A program made the translations under genes and the position numbers. From Icerya purchasi (taxonomy: Eukaryota > Arthropoda > Insecta > Hemiptera > Monophlebidae), in contig CM077116.1 in assembly GCA_039619475.1 (NCBI GenBank), positions 384,486,760 through 384,550,759 of the forward strand: a DNA stretch of 64,000 nucleotides, in the 5' to 3' direction. Shown piece by piece: positions 46,597 to 56,870 of the stretch. Every line of letters begins with the position of its first letter. Position 1 is the stretch's first letter. The notes under the pieces are model-generated. The model was not told the origin of the DNA. It saw only the letters and a program-made list of their open reading frames with translations, and searched no databases.

Positions 46597-46935
46597 TTAC
46601 CACTCACTACTAGACTTTTCTTTGTTTTCATTTGCGTATTTAAAACATGCTGGATCTGGTGTGCTCTTTGCATACAAACATTTGCAGCTATTACACTGTG
46701 TTTTGGTTTTCTGTATTTTTGCGTCAGTCACAAAAGTGACATAGTCCAGAAATATTTCGTTGACTTTTTGTAAATTATTTTCTTCAACATTAATATTTAG
46801 CTGTTCTTTATTCTGTTTTTCGTGTAAAATACTACGAATCCGAACTCTGAGTTCCCCGGATAACTTTTCCTTGAGACTAAGTACGTATTTTGCAACTCAT
46901 CTACGGTATCTAAGTTACAAAATATTACCATCTCC
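46597..46935 (-). pseudogene. piggyBac-type transposase C-terminal remnant
   Basis: The minus strand reads VLSLKEKLSGELRVRIRSIL, VEENNLQKVNEIFLDYVTFV, then KTQCNSCKCLYAKSTPDPAC, and stops at 46597-46599. The Cys-rich end recalls the C-terminal Cys-rich domain with which piggyBac transposases bind their terminal repeats. In another frame, DTVDELQNTYLVSRKS resembles the piggyBac VD-L...YSVSRKTRRW region, so a frameshift probably lies between them. No catalytic Asp residues are retained. Confidence 0.5.
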
Positions 46936-47262
46936 TATTTATTAGCTGCACCTGATTCTTCGACAATTTTTATGATAACAAGAGAACCACTCGATATTTT
47001 TTAGGAACATAAGACAAAAGAGAATCAAACTGAAGTAAATCGAAACGATATCGGTCGCGCCGGTCGAATAGACTATGTGTGTAAACTGATACTCTATCCT
47101 GGTTAAGTACAATGAATTTTATCCTAGTTAAAACTGATTAGTCCTCATGCTGATCTGTTATCCTAGAAATAGCTGAGTTATTTTCGCTGGGGTAACAGCG
47201 CAGTTAAAATAACAAAAAAAGATTAAAAAAAAACAATCTCTTAGACCGAGCCCGACCTCTTA

Positions 47263-47687
47263 CGGGTTTTTTTTGTTTTTTTTTTTGGGCTCGTCAACCA
47301 AGGACCTTTACCCAGAAACAAAAGGTAAGGAAAGAAGTCGGTTATATTTTGATCCGCTCAGAAATTTTAACTAAAAAGGAACAGATAGCAGGAATAATTA
47401 GTGGGAAAGGAAAGGACAGGATATAGGAAGCACAATAAGGGGTAGGAAGTCCAAGCTTAAGCAAATAAGAATATAAGGCAGAACGCTCCACGGAGAGGGA
47501 TGAACACTGGAAGAACACATGATCGGCGTCGCAAATAATTGCATCATCCGGTTGGAGAGGACAGTGTGGAGAAGAAATTAAGGAGAAACGAAATCTGGAT
47601 GAAGGCAGCAAAGAATGGCCAAAGCGCATGCGAACAATGGAAACAACATCAGAACGACGAAGGGAGGGATGCAAAAGAAACCGGGTT
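47263..47687 (-). mobile_element. Family L copy at the end of the piggyBac element
   Basis: This has its A-tail (T-run with one G, 47267-47286), the 3' motif complement (GGGCTCGTCAACC, TTTACCCAGAAACAAA) and a 110-codon open segment, 47674-47342. That segment contains MRFGHSLLPSSRFRFSLISS, CDADHVFFQCSSLSVERSA, LGLPTPYCASYILSFPF and ISERIKI. The flanking CGGGTT at 47263-47268 and 47682-47687 is a duplication spanning the piggyBac terminus and part of its TTAA. Among the least decayed Family L ends here. Confidence 0.8.
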
Positions 47688-48454
47688 AAACAAATTTATA
47701 AGCAACTGTTTTTCATACTCGGTCCGAAATGCTTTATTTGCTCTGACAGTATCTCGTCAAGCTCGGCCGCATTTTCGTTTCTTGGCGCTTTTATCACTTC
47801 TGTGAGTTTATCTACTGCGAGAGCGGATTTAAAATGGCTAATTTCTTTTTCTGCCCTCTTATAATTTTGCTTTCCTTTTTTCTTTCAGGTGGTTTACCAT
47901 TCAAAGTTATTTGACTTGCTATCTTATTAGGTATAATTTCTGCATGAGCTACTTTGTTCATTCCCCACAATTTAGTCTTCTAATTTCCAGCAGCTGTCTT
48001 CATTTTCTGTGCTCCGCCATTTGCTCCGTCCATTCTTCTTCAACTGAAAATAGTCTTTTCACCAAAAGGGTCCTTATCAAATTTCCGAACGTAGCATTCC
48101 ATCTTTCTTTTTATTTCTGAGTCCAAGCCCGGAATATATTGTTTCGGCAGCCTCGAGAGATTATTTTTTTGGATATTTCATAAACGGCAGCTAAAAATTT
48201 TTCGTAGTTTACTGGTTTCCTGGATTAATTGGCTCATAGACTGGTCTAATAGAGCTCAAAATTGTTCCCAGTCAGCATCTTTAAAATTACCAAATATAAG
48301 AAATTTAAAGAAAGATGACAGCATTAAAGAACGAACCAAACTAAAGAGAAGACCGCGAGAAAAGTCACGATAATAGTCGAAAGACTCGAGAAGATAGTTA
48401 AGAAATTACTATTATCGCTTTAAAAAAATATGTCGGTGTAATAAGTTCGTTTAC

Positions 48455-48826
48455 CATAAGAATGACGTAGACAGTTGAATTAGGCCTCGCAAGGGGCTGT
48501 TCCCCTTGACCCCTCTTGCTTTTATTTATGTCTGTTTCTCTTCTATGGTTTGTATAAAATGATCAAAATTTACAACGTAATTCTTACTGGCATCAACACA
48601 AAAAGAAAAACAAAACATAATCACAAAAATCCTATCCTAACATTTAACTTTCATTACATAAAATTAAGATATTATTTAATTACATTTTTCGTTACATATT
48701 TCGTTACATAAAATTGTGACATTTTTTAAATAACAATAACAAAAATCCTATAAAATATAACAAACGTTACATAAAATTGGGACATTTTTTCGAATGGGGG
48801 GTAGTCTAAGAATTACGTTGTAATTA

Positions 48827-48867
<41 letters not shown>

Positions 48868-49250
48868 TCAGACCTCTATGTCTAGCAAAGGACTCCGCCC
48901 TCTGATCCCCACTTGAGGGCAACCCCGGACCCCCAGCTCTGTCACTTTCATACTTCGTCTAGAACAAGAAAAGTTGACAACGTCATTCTTTCCGACTGCG
49001 CGGCAAAAAAAAATAAAATAAATCTTTATTTAATGTTACATTTTGGGACAAATCTTTGTGACAGAAAAAGTAGTGGAAGTTGGGCTAAGAATGACGTTAT
49101 TATTCAATAACATAATTAATCAGGGTAACAATCCATTTTGTCGATAGTTTGTCTTCTTACATATACAATATATGTAACGTTTTGAGACAAAAAAAAAGTG
49201 GTGAGGGTCGGCTTAAGACTGACGTCATTAATATATGTACATATATATAT
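48455..49250 (+). repeat. Repeat U, copy 2 and partial copies
   Basis: The main match to 42.9-43.1 kb is 48865-49105. Additional partial units surround it: TAAGAATGACGTAGACAG with GGCTGTTCCCCTTGACC (48460-48520), two CGTTACATAAAATTG-GACATTTTT units (48705-48735, 48765-48795), GTCTAAGAATTACGTTG (48805-48822), and TAACGTTTTGAGACAAA with GGCTTAAGACTGACGTCATT (49175-49230). (TA)n tracts at 48830-48862 and 49235-49258 separate them. There is no recognisable protein. Confidence 0.55.
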
Positions 49251-49261
49251 ATATATGTATA

Positions 49262-50031
49262 GAGGGTGTTCTGAAACTGATTCAGAAAATTTGTTTTATA
49301 CTATAAAGCACGTCAAAATGAACATAAAAATCCTGAGGGAAAAATCATTTGGGCGAACAATTAATTAATTATAATTAATTTATTTAATTTAAACGAAAAA
49401 ATATATTTTTGTTTTATAAATCAATATTTTGTAAAATAAAAAGAAAATAAATATTGAAATGAAGTAAAATACGTATTAAATGTAGTCGTAAATGCGTAGT
49501 AAACTATGATTTGTCAATGGCCTAGTGTAAGTGCTCAATATGTTGACCATTTTGCTCTACCACTAAGGTAGCTCTTCGCGACACGTTGTTTACGTCTGTT
49601 GCAGAAGTTCTGGTGTTCGTCGGAAATCGCCAAACGCCGCGACGGTCCACTGTATGCAATTGTCTTGTGCGTTGGTTGGTGTACGATACACTTTTTCCTT
49701 AATACAAATCTACAAGAAAAAATCCAGAGCAGTTGTATCGGGAAACCTTAGTGGCCATTCAGTCGGTCCGAGGCGCTCTATCCACTTGTCCGGAAAGACT
49801 TCATCCAAATGCATTTTTAATACAGATTTTACTTCTTTTCAATTTTATTTTATTTTTATTTCAAAACATTGAATCATAAAAAAAAAGTTTTATTATTACA
49901 ATGAATTAATTAAAATAATTATAACTAATTAACTGTTCGCCCAAATGGTGTTTTTCCCCCAGGACTTTTTTGTTCATTTTAACGAGTTCTATAGCGTAAA
50001 ATAAATTTTCTGAATTAGTTTCAGAACACAC
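49262..50031 (-). mobile_element. Tc1/mariner-superfamily element, internally deleted
   Basis: Long terminal inverted repeats of over 100 bp: left GGTGTTCTGAAACTGATTC, right (reverse complement) TGTGTTCTGAAACTAATTC, with both continuing through CAGAAAATTT, AAAATGAAC, TCCTG-GGGAAAAA and ATTTGGGCGAACA. TA flanks both ends within (TA)n sequence. The interior keeps only the last third of a transposase. The orientation follows that reading frame. Confidence 0.8.
49500..49830 (-). pseudogene. mariner-type transposase C-terminal remnant
   Basis: The minus strand reads HLDEVFPDKWIERLGPTEWP, then LRFPDTTALDFFL, a TAG at 49710-49712 where such transposases have Trp, then KEKVYRTPTNAQDN, and an Ala/Arg-rich tail. 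WPxRSPDLTxLDFFLWGxLK is the block holding the third catalytic acidic residue of IS630/Tc1/mariner transposases. The first two Asp regions are deleted. Confidence 0.75.
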
Positions 50032-50044
50032 ATATACATATATA

Positions 50045-51675
50045 TATATATATATATGTAAATGTTACTAAATATAGTATATTTGTGCATTCTATTAGTT
50101 AGTTAATGAAATAACAAAAATTACAACCAAAATAAAATAAACAGCTTAATACCGAATAATAAATCAAGTAGGCTTGGAAAAATAACCGTCTCTAGTACAA
50201 GAACGCGGAAAAAATAACGATGACGAAGAACGTTCTCCGGTTCCTTACCTTGAAAAATCAGTCCTAAATATATATATCGTTTAAGTTAACTGCGGTCTTC
50301 CTTCAAAGGTACGCGCGCAAAATAACCAGAAGTGTAAAATTATGACTGGGATAATGGAATAATGTGTAAAGCTCTCATGCGAAAGATTCAGTCAGTCGGC
50401 GCGCAAATCGCGAATTCCGCTTCGAAGCTGCACGTGCAAATGCAGAAATGTTTGCGGCGCGGAAAATAATGGAGGCCAAAGGAAATATGGTAATTAAATG
50501 AGATAAGTAAAGGCGCTGGCGGAGTAAGAAGATGATATAACTTTTTCAGGTTGTATTGTTCGATTGTTGCTTATTGAAACTAAATTGGAACGGTGACGAA
50601 ATTGGGTCATATGCGGCGAACGACAGATATGGATGGGCAGACTGAGCAAAACGTTACGGGCCGAGAGAAAATGATGGAAAATTACGAGAGCGTCTACAAA
50701 TAATAACAACATGCGGGCCCCGGTGCCACCGCGCCAAACTGATTTTACTTTTCTGCCGAATATTACGCAACGTTCAGATGGCCGCCGAACGTTGCTATTT
50801 AATGCGAATTACCGACACATTCCATTGAACCGGTGACGGACAATACCCGCAGCGGGTGCACTCCTGGAAACGAGGAGAACCGCGAAAACGCAGTGCACCT
50901 TTTGTTCGGAATTAGGATGCAACCGCGCACAAGAAAGGCAACCTAATGCCCAGATTACCGAATAAAGGTTCCTTCTCGTGAGAAGAAGAAGAAGAAGAAG
51001 GAGAAGAAGACATTAAGGACAGTCCTAAATGGACGTTTTATGACCTTCCTCGCACTACGATGAAGAAGGGTTATTCGGAATTGAAACGTATTCGCGCGGG
51101 CGACCGACCAATTCTTTATAACCTGAACTTTTGTAACGTTTGATGAGTAAATAATGATATCGGACGCCCGCCGGCAGCAAATTAGTATTAAATAGACTGA
51201 AAAGGAAACAAAAACAGAACGAAAAAACAGAAAGCAAAATGTTGCGAAAATTTACCTAAAAACATTACACGTGCGTCTAAATTATTACGAATTCCGCGCC
51301 GTTCGCAATTTCGTCTAGTTCATTTTTTACTATCATTATCGCTCCCTCTTCGGGAAAAAATAATTCGTCGCCGATGCAAGGACAATCTGTGTGTCTCTCT
51401 TCACTTCTTCTATCGAGAGTGATTTAACGAGACGATTTTATTAATTTCTGCATGTATACAATGCGACTACGTCTCGACATAGAAAATCGAACGAATTACG
51501 ATTGCTCATTGGTGAGCCAAGAACGAAAGAAAGAAAAAATAACGAACAAATAAAAAAATTCAGTTCATTTTAACCTATTCCTCTCTGACTCCGGGTGTTA
51601 GTTCTTTTATATCTGAAACTAACGGATCTCTCCCAGCTTTTATTTTCTTCATGTGGGAAGGACCTTTATGCGCAC
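50045..51675. other. Unassigned, GC-richer block 50360-51240
   Basis: Between about 50.36 and 51.24 kb the sequence is distinctly less AT-rich and rich in CpG, with no ORF longer than 72 codons and no repeat match in the window. A (GAA)n tract lies at about 50984-51010. It could be single-copy host DNA with conserved non-coding elements. I cannot tell from one sequence. Confidence 0.3.
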
Positions 51676-51678
51676 GGG

Positions 51679-51803
51679 GAACTTTTATAAAACATTTATT
51701 TTCCCCACCCCCTTTTTTTTTATTTCTTAAGAAAGAAAGAAAACTTCTTTCTTTCTTAAGAAATAAAAAAAAAAATGGGGGGAAATAAATGTTTTGTAAA
51801 AGT
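51679..51803. repeat. Near-perfect hairpin, ~58-bp arms
   Basis: The left arm ACTTTTATAAAACATTTATT, a run of C, then TTTATTTCTTAAGAAAGAAA is mirrored on the right after a loop of about four bases, ending GGGGAAATAAATGTTTTG. There are only a few mismatches. It is non-coding, with no duplication seen. It may be a small foldback MITE or a local inverted duplication. Confidence 0.85.
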
Positions 51804-52975
51804 TTTTGTTACTTTCGCTTCGTTTTTTTTTTTGTTTTATTTTGAATGTCGGAGACCGCATTCATTAGCCCTACGTTGGTTGCTCTAGGCGTAATGTTAA
51901 AACAAAAAATAAAAATAAATGAAAAGTTCAAGTTCATTTACGACAGATGAAATTTTAATTACTACATTCGCGTCGAAATGAAGCTTATTTCCCGAAATTC
52001 GGCTAATCACCGTTAATCTTATCCGAAAATAGAAACACGGCGAGGCTTGAATTAAGGAAATAGATCTCGAATGTAAATAATTCCGAGGAAACAGCCATCC
52101 GTCATGGCATAGTCGGTTAGGTAGTGATGCCTCCTCCGTTCAGGTAGGATCTGATATTCTCGGCTGCTGTTGCATGTTGAAACTGGAAAAATTTTCACTT
52201 GCCCCGGGTTAATGTCTAGACAAAACAGGCGAAAGATTCACACCTGAACGTTTCTTCATTTACTGCTGCTGTTGGCAACAATATTTAAATGCTACAGAGC
52301 GCTTTTAAGGAAAGAAATGAATAAACACGTTCGTTTGCGAATTTATCCGTGTCTAAAAGACCGATGCGGTTAGGCAGTAATACTATTAATCGTTTCCAGC
52401 CGCTGTTCGAAAGTAGGCAGATGATACTTCTAGGCCCGGAATAAACATCTAGGCTATTCGTTGCGCACTAAAAATAGAAGAAAAAAAAAAGATACAGACA
52501 TACCGAATATTGTCTTCTATCGAAATCCGAATACTCAAGTCCGTTTCCCGAATGTATTTTTATTGAATATTCTTTCAACTATGTATACAGACATTCAACG
52601 GCTCTCTCGAACTAGTTTCCGTAATACGGGATAATGCGCTGATGGGAAATTCATTATTTTATTAATTCATGTGCGATACCTTAGTCCCCGCCAAGTCAGT
52701 TGACTTGCCGAAATGATTAAATGACACAATTATCAAGTAATCAATATTATTTCAAGACAGTTCTGAAAAGACGAGCAGCGTAACAATAACTATAACTATG
52801 GGTTTGATTTATTTCGGATTTATAACACGACAAAAAAACGAAAAAAAACGAAAAAAAAAAATCAAAACAAAAAATCCTACGAGAAAAAACAACGGCTACA
52901 CGCACGGATCCTAAATTATAAATGGAATTCTAGTGTGAAAAATAAAAATATAAATGAGAATTTGTAGTGTTTTTT
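51804..52975. other. No gene recognised
   Basis: Two loosely similar blocks, near 52108-52180 (CATAGTCGGTTAGGTAGTG) and 52360-52420 (CGATGCGGTTAGGCAGTAAT), faintly resemble tRNA-derived heads, without a valid B box. The rest is AT-rich. Confidence 0.3.
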
Positions 52976-52979
52976 CGAA

Positions 52980-53165
52980 AGTTGTTTGTTTTTTTCTTTT
53001 AATTTTACTTTCAGTTCATCAAGCAGAATTTACCGCCGAGAAGAAACAATTAGAAAAGGAAAAAGAATAAATGCGATCGCATGTGATAAAAAGGAACGAA
53101 CGATAACGCGTGGAGAAGGAAAGAACATAAATAAGCAGTAGGAAGATCATAAATTATGCCAAAAA
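52980..53165 (-). mobile_element. Family L 3' end, decayed, antisense
   Basis: A T-rich run (52988-53010), then TTTACCGCCGAGAAGAAACA and ATTAGAAAAGG, then AAGGAACGAACGATAAC and GGAGAAGGAAAGAACATAAA. The last part aligns with AAGGAACAAATAATAGG and the following bases of the 56.3 kb copy. The terminal motif is badly eroded. Confidence 0.5.
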
Positions 53166-53169
53166 AAAT

Positions 53170-56100
53170 TTTTCCGAAAATTTTTCAACTACTGCATCGC
53201 GCGCATTTATTCGTATAATTTGATTAATAGAATGTTTACATGTTTTATTTCAGTAGACTTGAGTATCTGCAAATTGATTAATACCGCGTCCAACTTGCCA
53301 CTATCTTTTATAAATATCATACGCGGTAATTTTTTTGTTCTTTTTCTAACTAGAACTTATTTTATAATTTACCCGTATAGTAATTTTAACTTTCGATAAA
53401 AACCCAAAAAATAGAGACAATAAAAAAAAAAATGGTATATGAAAATAAGTGTCGTGTTTTATCTGTCATTTACAGAATGGACTTTCTCCTTCGTCATTAC
53501 GACGGTATTTAAAAATGAATATTAAAAAAATATAATTAATCGATCGCAAGCTCGAAATCCCGCTACCGAGAATATCGAAAATTATTAATCGCGTTGTTTT
53601 ACAGCTGAAATAAATTCAAGGGGGAAAAATAGCGAAAGTCAGTTAAAAATATTTAAATGGATCGAATATTTCAAAGAAAATTATCTAAAATACGTATTTC
53701 GTGTATACGCATAAAGGAATTAAATCGATAGCGAAAAACGATATTTTTTTGTGCAGAATGAACGTGTGTGTTTTCGATAATTCCTCGCTATGGCATAAAG
53801 CGGATAATGTTTAGCCGACGAAATTGTGTAAAATGTAGCGAGTAATTTGTAAAGCAATCTGAATAAAACCCTCTGAATAATCGAAACGATCGATTGAGAA
53901 GCCTTTTTTTTTTTTTTTTACTCTTTTTGGGCGGTTGGGCTCACCAACGGCGGACATTAGGCCTAACCAGCCGCAAAACGAATTTTTCGGTTAATTTGCA
54001 GACTCAGGATATATCAGGAGATATCAGGATAGCAAAAATACCACTACCTGTAACCAGACTTGTTACAGTAGCTAACTAATAATTGTATCTAAAGCAGGCG
54101 ATGACAAATGTTCGCGTTATTGTGTTCGATGATGTAGCACGATTCACACGATCGTTTCAAATGCATAGAAAATTTCAACGACTATCTAACTCGGGGGGGT
54201 TAACCTCCTTTTATAGCAGGAAATGTTTATTCTAGTATTACGTAAATCAAAACGCTTCTTCTTATCCACAGATTGATGGCGCATTCAAAAAGAGGAAAAA
54301 TACATTAAAAACGAAATAATTATCTCGCGTTGACTAAGTGAAGATTGAAATGGAAATCCCCCCTACCAACGAAAATAATTTTAGTTCCCCGCCACGTCGT
54401 TTACCGTTCCGTCTCACATGCCGCTAACGTGTTTCCAATCCTGCTATTTTCTCTCCAATATCGTCAGGTAGACTACCGGGGATATGTCGATATTCGATTT
54501 TCACCTCTTCTTTGTTAAAAAAAAACGGATGAGGTTGAAAATACAAAAACTTCCACCTTGGCAACCATATTGCTGACCTTTTCACTCGATTACCTCTCTT
54601 CTTTTTTGTCGCACATCATCTTAGCATTTTGCGATTCCACATAACCCGCGTTTTTTTATCGTTTTCTTAACTGTACTCCGCGTCTGTTGTCGGCTCATTT
54701 ATCATTTCATCCAGATTTAAATAAGTTCGAGCGGTTAACTGCTCATTCTTTCCTCCTACTTCGACCATCATTGTCACCTTCTGCGATTTCGATCACTCCT
54801 TTTCGTGAAAATTAAAAGGCGTTTAAACTTTGACTTTCCCGTTGATCTTATTATTATTCGTTAATTAATTAATTAATTATTATTATTATTATTACACTCT
54901 GTCTTCAAGCATGCGCGTACACAATACCTTCAACAACTTCACCCGTGACTTTCGTTAATTACCGGACCGCAGAATTTTCCAACGGGAAAGAAAAATAATA
55001 ACCGAATTTCACACAGCCCAGCCGTGATCACAAATTGAAATGAAAGAAAACAAGAAAGATTCTTCTGCAGAAATTCGGTTTGGCCACGCGTGCTGCTAAC
55101 TTCTTTCGTCGCCTCGCGACACGATGACCGGAGTAAAGCGGTGGCGCTCGCAGCTAAAGTTAGCGAAACTGCTTAACGATATGCAAATTTCATCGCGACA
55201 AATCTAACGTAATCCGGGAGAACAGATTCTCGCTGGTAGGTCGACAGCAGATAGCGAGGTGCCGTTGTCGATTATTCGCCACAGAGGAACTTGTTGTCGG
55301 CAGTGAGATAGATGAAACAGCAGCACCCGCGGTGGCACCTTCTCCTCGTCCATCCGGTGTTTGCAAAGTCGCAGAATCGGTCGTATGCAGATAAAAAGTT
55401 TACTGCTAACGAAAAATTGTCCAATTGGCAAACAGATACGGCTAGCGGCTGCGATGCCGGGCGAACTAATTTAAAGTAGACTTAATAAACGATTGTGTTT
55501 ATCTTATACTTTCTTACAACTTCGCCAAAACGCAACTTGTTCTTTGCGTAAGCCACACACTGGTATACTTCGTCATACGAAAGAGCAGCTCTTATTACCG
55601 ATTTTCCGTATTTTCCCAACGAGCAAACTAGTCGAGTAGCACACAGGAGGAGTGTTTTGCGAGAATACTAATTTATCCGCACATACTATAGCTCGGCGTT
55701 TTATTCGTACGAACTTCACTCGATGATGCAAAGTATCAAGAACTCCGAGTGTACACTGTATAATTACAAACACGGATGTTTCTAGGGGCGAGGTGACGCT
55801 GAACCGGAATACGAAATCCAAAAATTACATCGGCAGCGCGACATGTTCAAACTTTCCGTAGACACACGACATACTGTAACCGGATACAAAATATTAACTA
55901 CATTAAACTTCGAACACTACACTCCCTCTCTCGCTTGTACATATCAGCCGCCATCGAAGCTCAATTCAAAAGTGGTCTTTCGTCCTCACTTGATACACTT
56001 TTCTTTAACGAACGCGTTAATTTGGCGCTACTTTTAGGTTTGTTTTTTTTCCCATTTTTCTTCTTTTTTTTTTTTCGTTCGGGAACTAAAAAGAACTTTC

Positions 56101-56190
56101 AAAAGAATAATCAGCTAAAGATTAATACGATAGAAACGAAAAGAACTAAAAATGAAAGGAAAAATTAGAATAAACTTGAGAAGAAGAAGG
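53170..56190. other. Largely unassigned; Family L-like stub at 53905-53960
   Basis: At 53907-53960 a T-run is followed by GGGCTCACCAACGGCGGACA, the complement of a variant Family L 3' end. Elsewhere, 54.4-54.8 kb is C/T-rich and 55.0-55.5 kb less AT-rich with CpG, but no motif, exon or terminal repeat is recognisable. Short ATT and ATTA repeats lie at 54848-54893. Confidence 0.35.
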
Positions 56191-56195
56191 AGCGC

Positions 56196-56612
56196 TTTTT
56201 TTTTTTTTTTTTTTTTTTTTTTTGGGCTTGTCAACCAGGGACCTTTACCCAGAAACAATTAGAATAGGAAGGAATCACTTATATCCTGATACGATCAGAT
56301 ATTGTTAGGAGAAAGGAACAAATAATAGGAACAATTTGTGGAGAGGGAAGAGATAGAACATAAGAGGCGCAGTACGGAGTAGGAAGACCAAGTCCCAACA
56401 AACTAAAGTAGAAAGCCGAGCACTCAGCAGAAAGAGATGAACACTCAAAGAACACATGGTCCGCATCGCAAACATGCTCTTCGTTCGAGTGGAGAGGACA
56501 ATATGGAGAGGAAACCAAGGAAAAACGAAAACGGGAGGAAGGCAGCAGAGAATGGTTAAAGCGCAAGCGAATAACGGAGACTGAAGCTCGAAAGAGAAGT
56601 TCTGCAAACAAA
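56196..56612 (-). mobile_element. Family L 3' end copy, well preserved
   Basis: A 28-base T-run (56196-56223), then the complement of the 3' end (GGGCTTGTCAACCAGGGAC, TTTACCCAGAAACAATTA). The minus strand has 110 open codons (56611-56279): VIRLRFNHSLLPSSRFRFSL, SPYCPLHSNEEHVCDADHVF, FECSSLSAECSAFY, LGLPTPYCASYVLSLPS, ISDRIRI. The Cys-x-x-His...Asp-His...Cys arrangement is the C-terminal zinc-finger-like motif that follows RNase H in I-group LINEs. The long homopolymer tail and open frame suggest it is among the youngest copies. Confidence 0.8.
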
Positions 56613-56870
56613 TGATCAGAATAACGTTAGTTCTTCCAAAGTTGATCAGCATCCACGGAATTATTGCTAACACTGCACAACTACGAGTATCTCTTTACCA
56701 TACGTTATTTTTTTTTGCTTCTTCAGGCTGGTTCCGCTACGATTATTAAGCTGAACGGTTGCGCCTCTCGGTAATTAACCCGGCAATTATGAATTTGCAC
56801 ACGGTCTAATTTGGCAAATTGGACGAAAGAATAACGTAGCTACAGAAGTAGGAGAAACAAACAGGTCGTT

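Larger units (their letters stand above)
46266..47689 (-). mobile_element. piggyBac-type derivative in LINE M
   Basis: TTAA occurs at 46266-46269 and, beyond the nested Family L copy, at 47686-47689. The termini are CCCGTAAGAGGTCG (46270-46283) and its inverted copy CGACCTCTTACGGG (47253-47266). About 1.0 kb of the element remains. On the minus strand it ends with a Cys-rich C-terminus (46597-46935), as in piggyBac transposases. Removing everything between the TTAA sites joins LINE M codons for NLF and NEIV in frame, which confirms a TTAA insertion. The catalytic core is missing, so it is non-autonomous. Confidence 0.7.
44798..48310 (-). mobile_element. LINE M: non-LTR element carrying three insertions
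   Basis: Read right to left: NFKDADWEQF near 48290, endonuclease-RT linker to about 47900 (KTKLWGMNKVAHAEIIPNKI), RAEKEISHFKSALAVDKL, ELDEILSEQIKHFG and LLINLF to 47690. The piggyBac derivative plus a Family L copy follow. The frame resumes at 46265 with NEIVLTGKISNMWKKARAIA, then LISQQAGF, then LITGVVFMDLTNYCETVN (motif A, Asp present) to about 45970. A second Family L copy interrupts. It resumes with YRPLI and KLYEITK, motif C IYADDLAVLAQGKSFTEVQS (about 45390), YTWCGLKLEHHDSPKY-like thumb, then KPDLLRTTARVLCFLVAEYS and ALNETYRVIT to 44798. The clade is probably in the CR1/Jockey assemblage but unresolved. It is inactivated by stops. Confidence 0.75.

Noticed and set aside
47253..47266. Part of a rho-independent-like terminator (inverted repeat plus T-run)
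   Set aside because: The sequence is the piggyBac inverted terminus followed by the antisense poly(A) tail of a Family L copy. The DNA is eukaryotic.
52100..52420. Pair of tRNA-like SINE heads
   Set aside because: The A-box-like stretches lack a valid B box, second copies or duplications.
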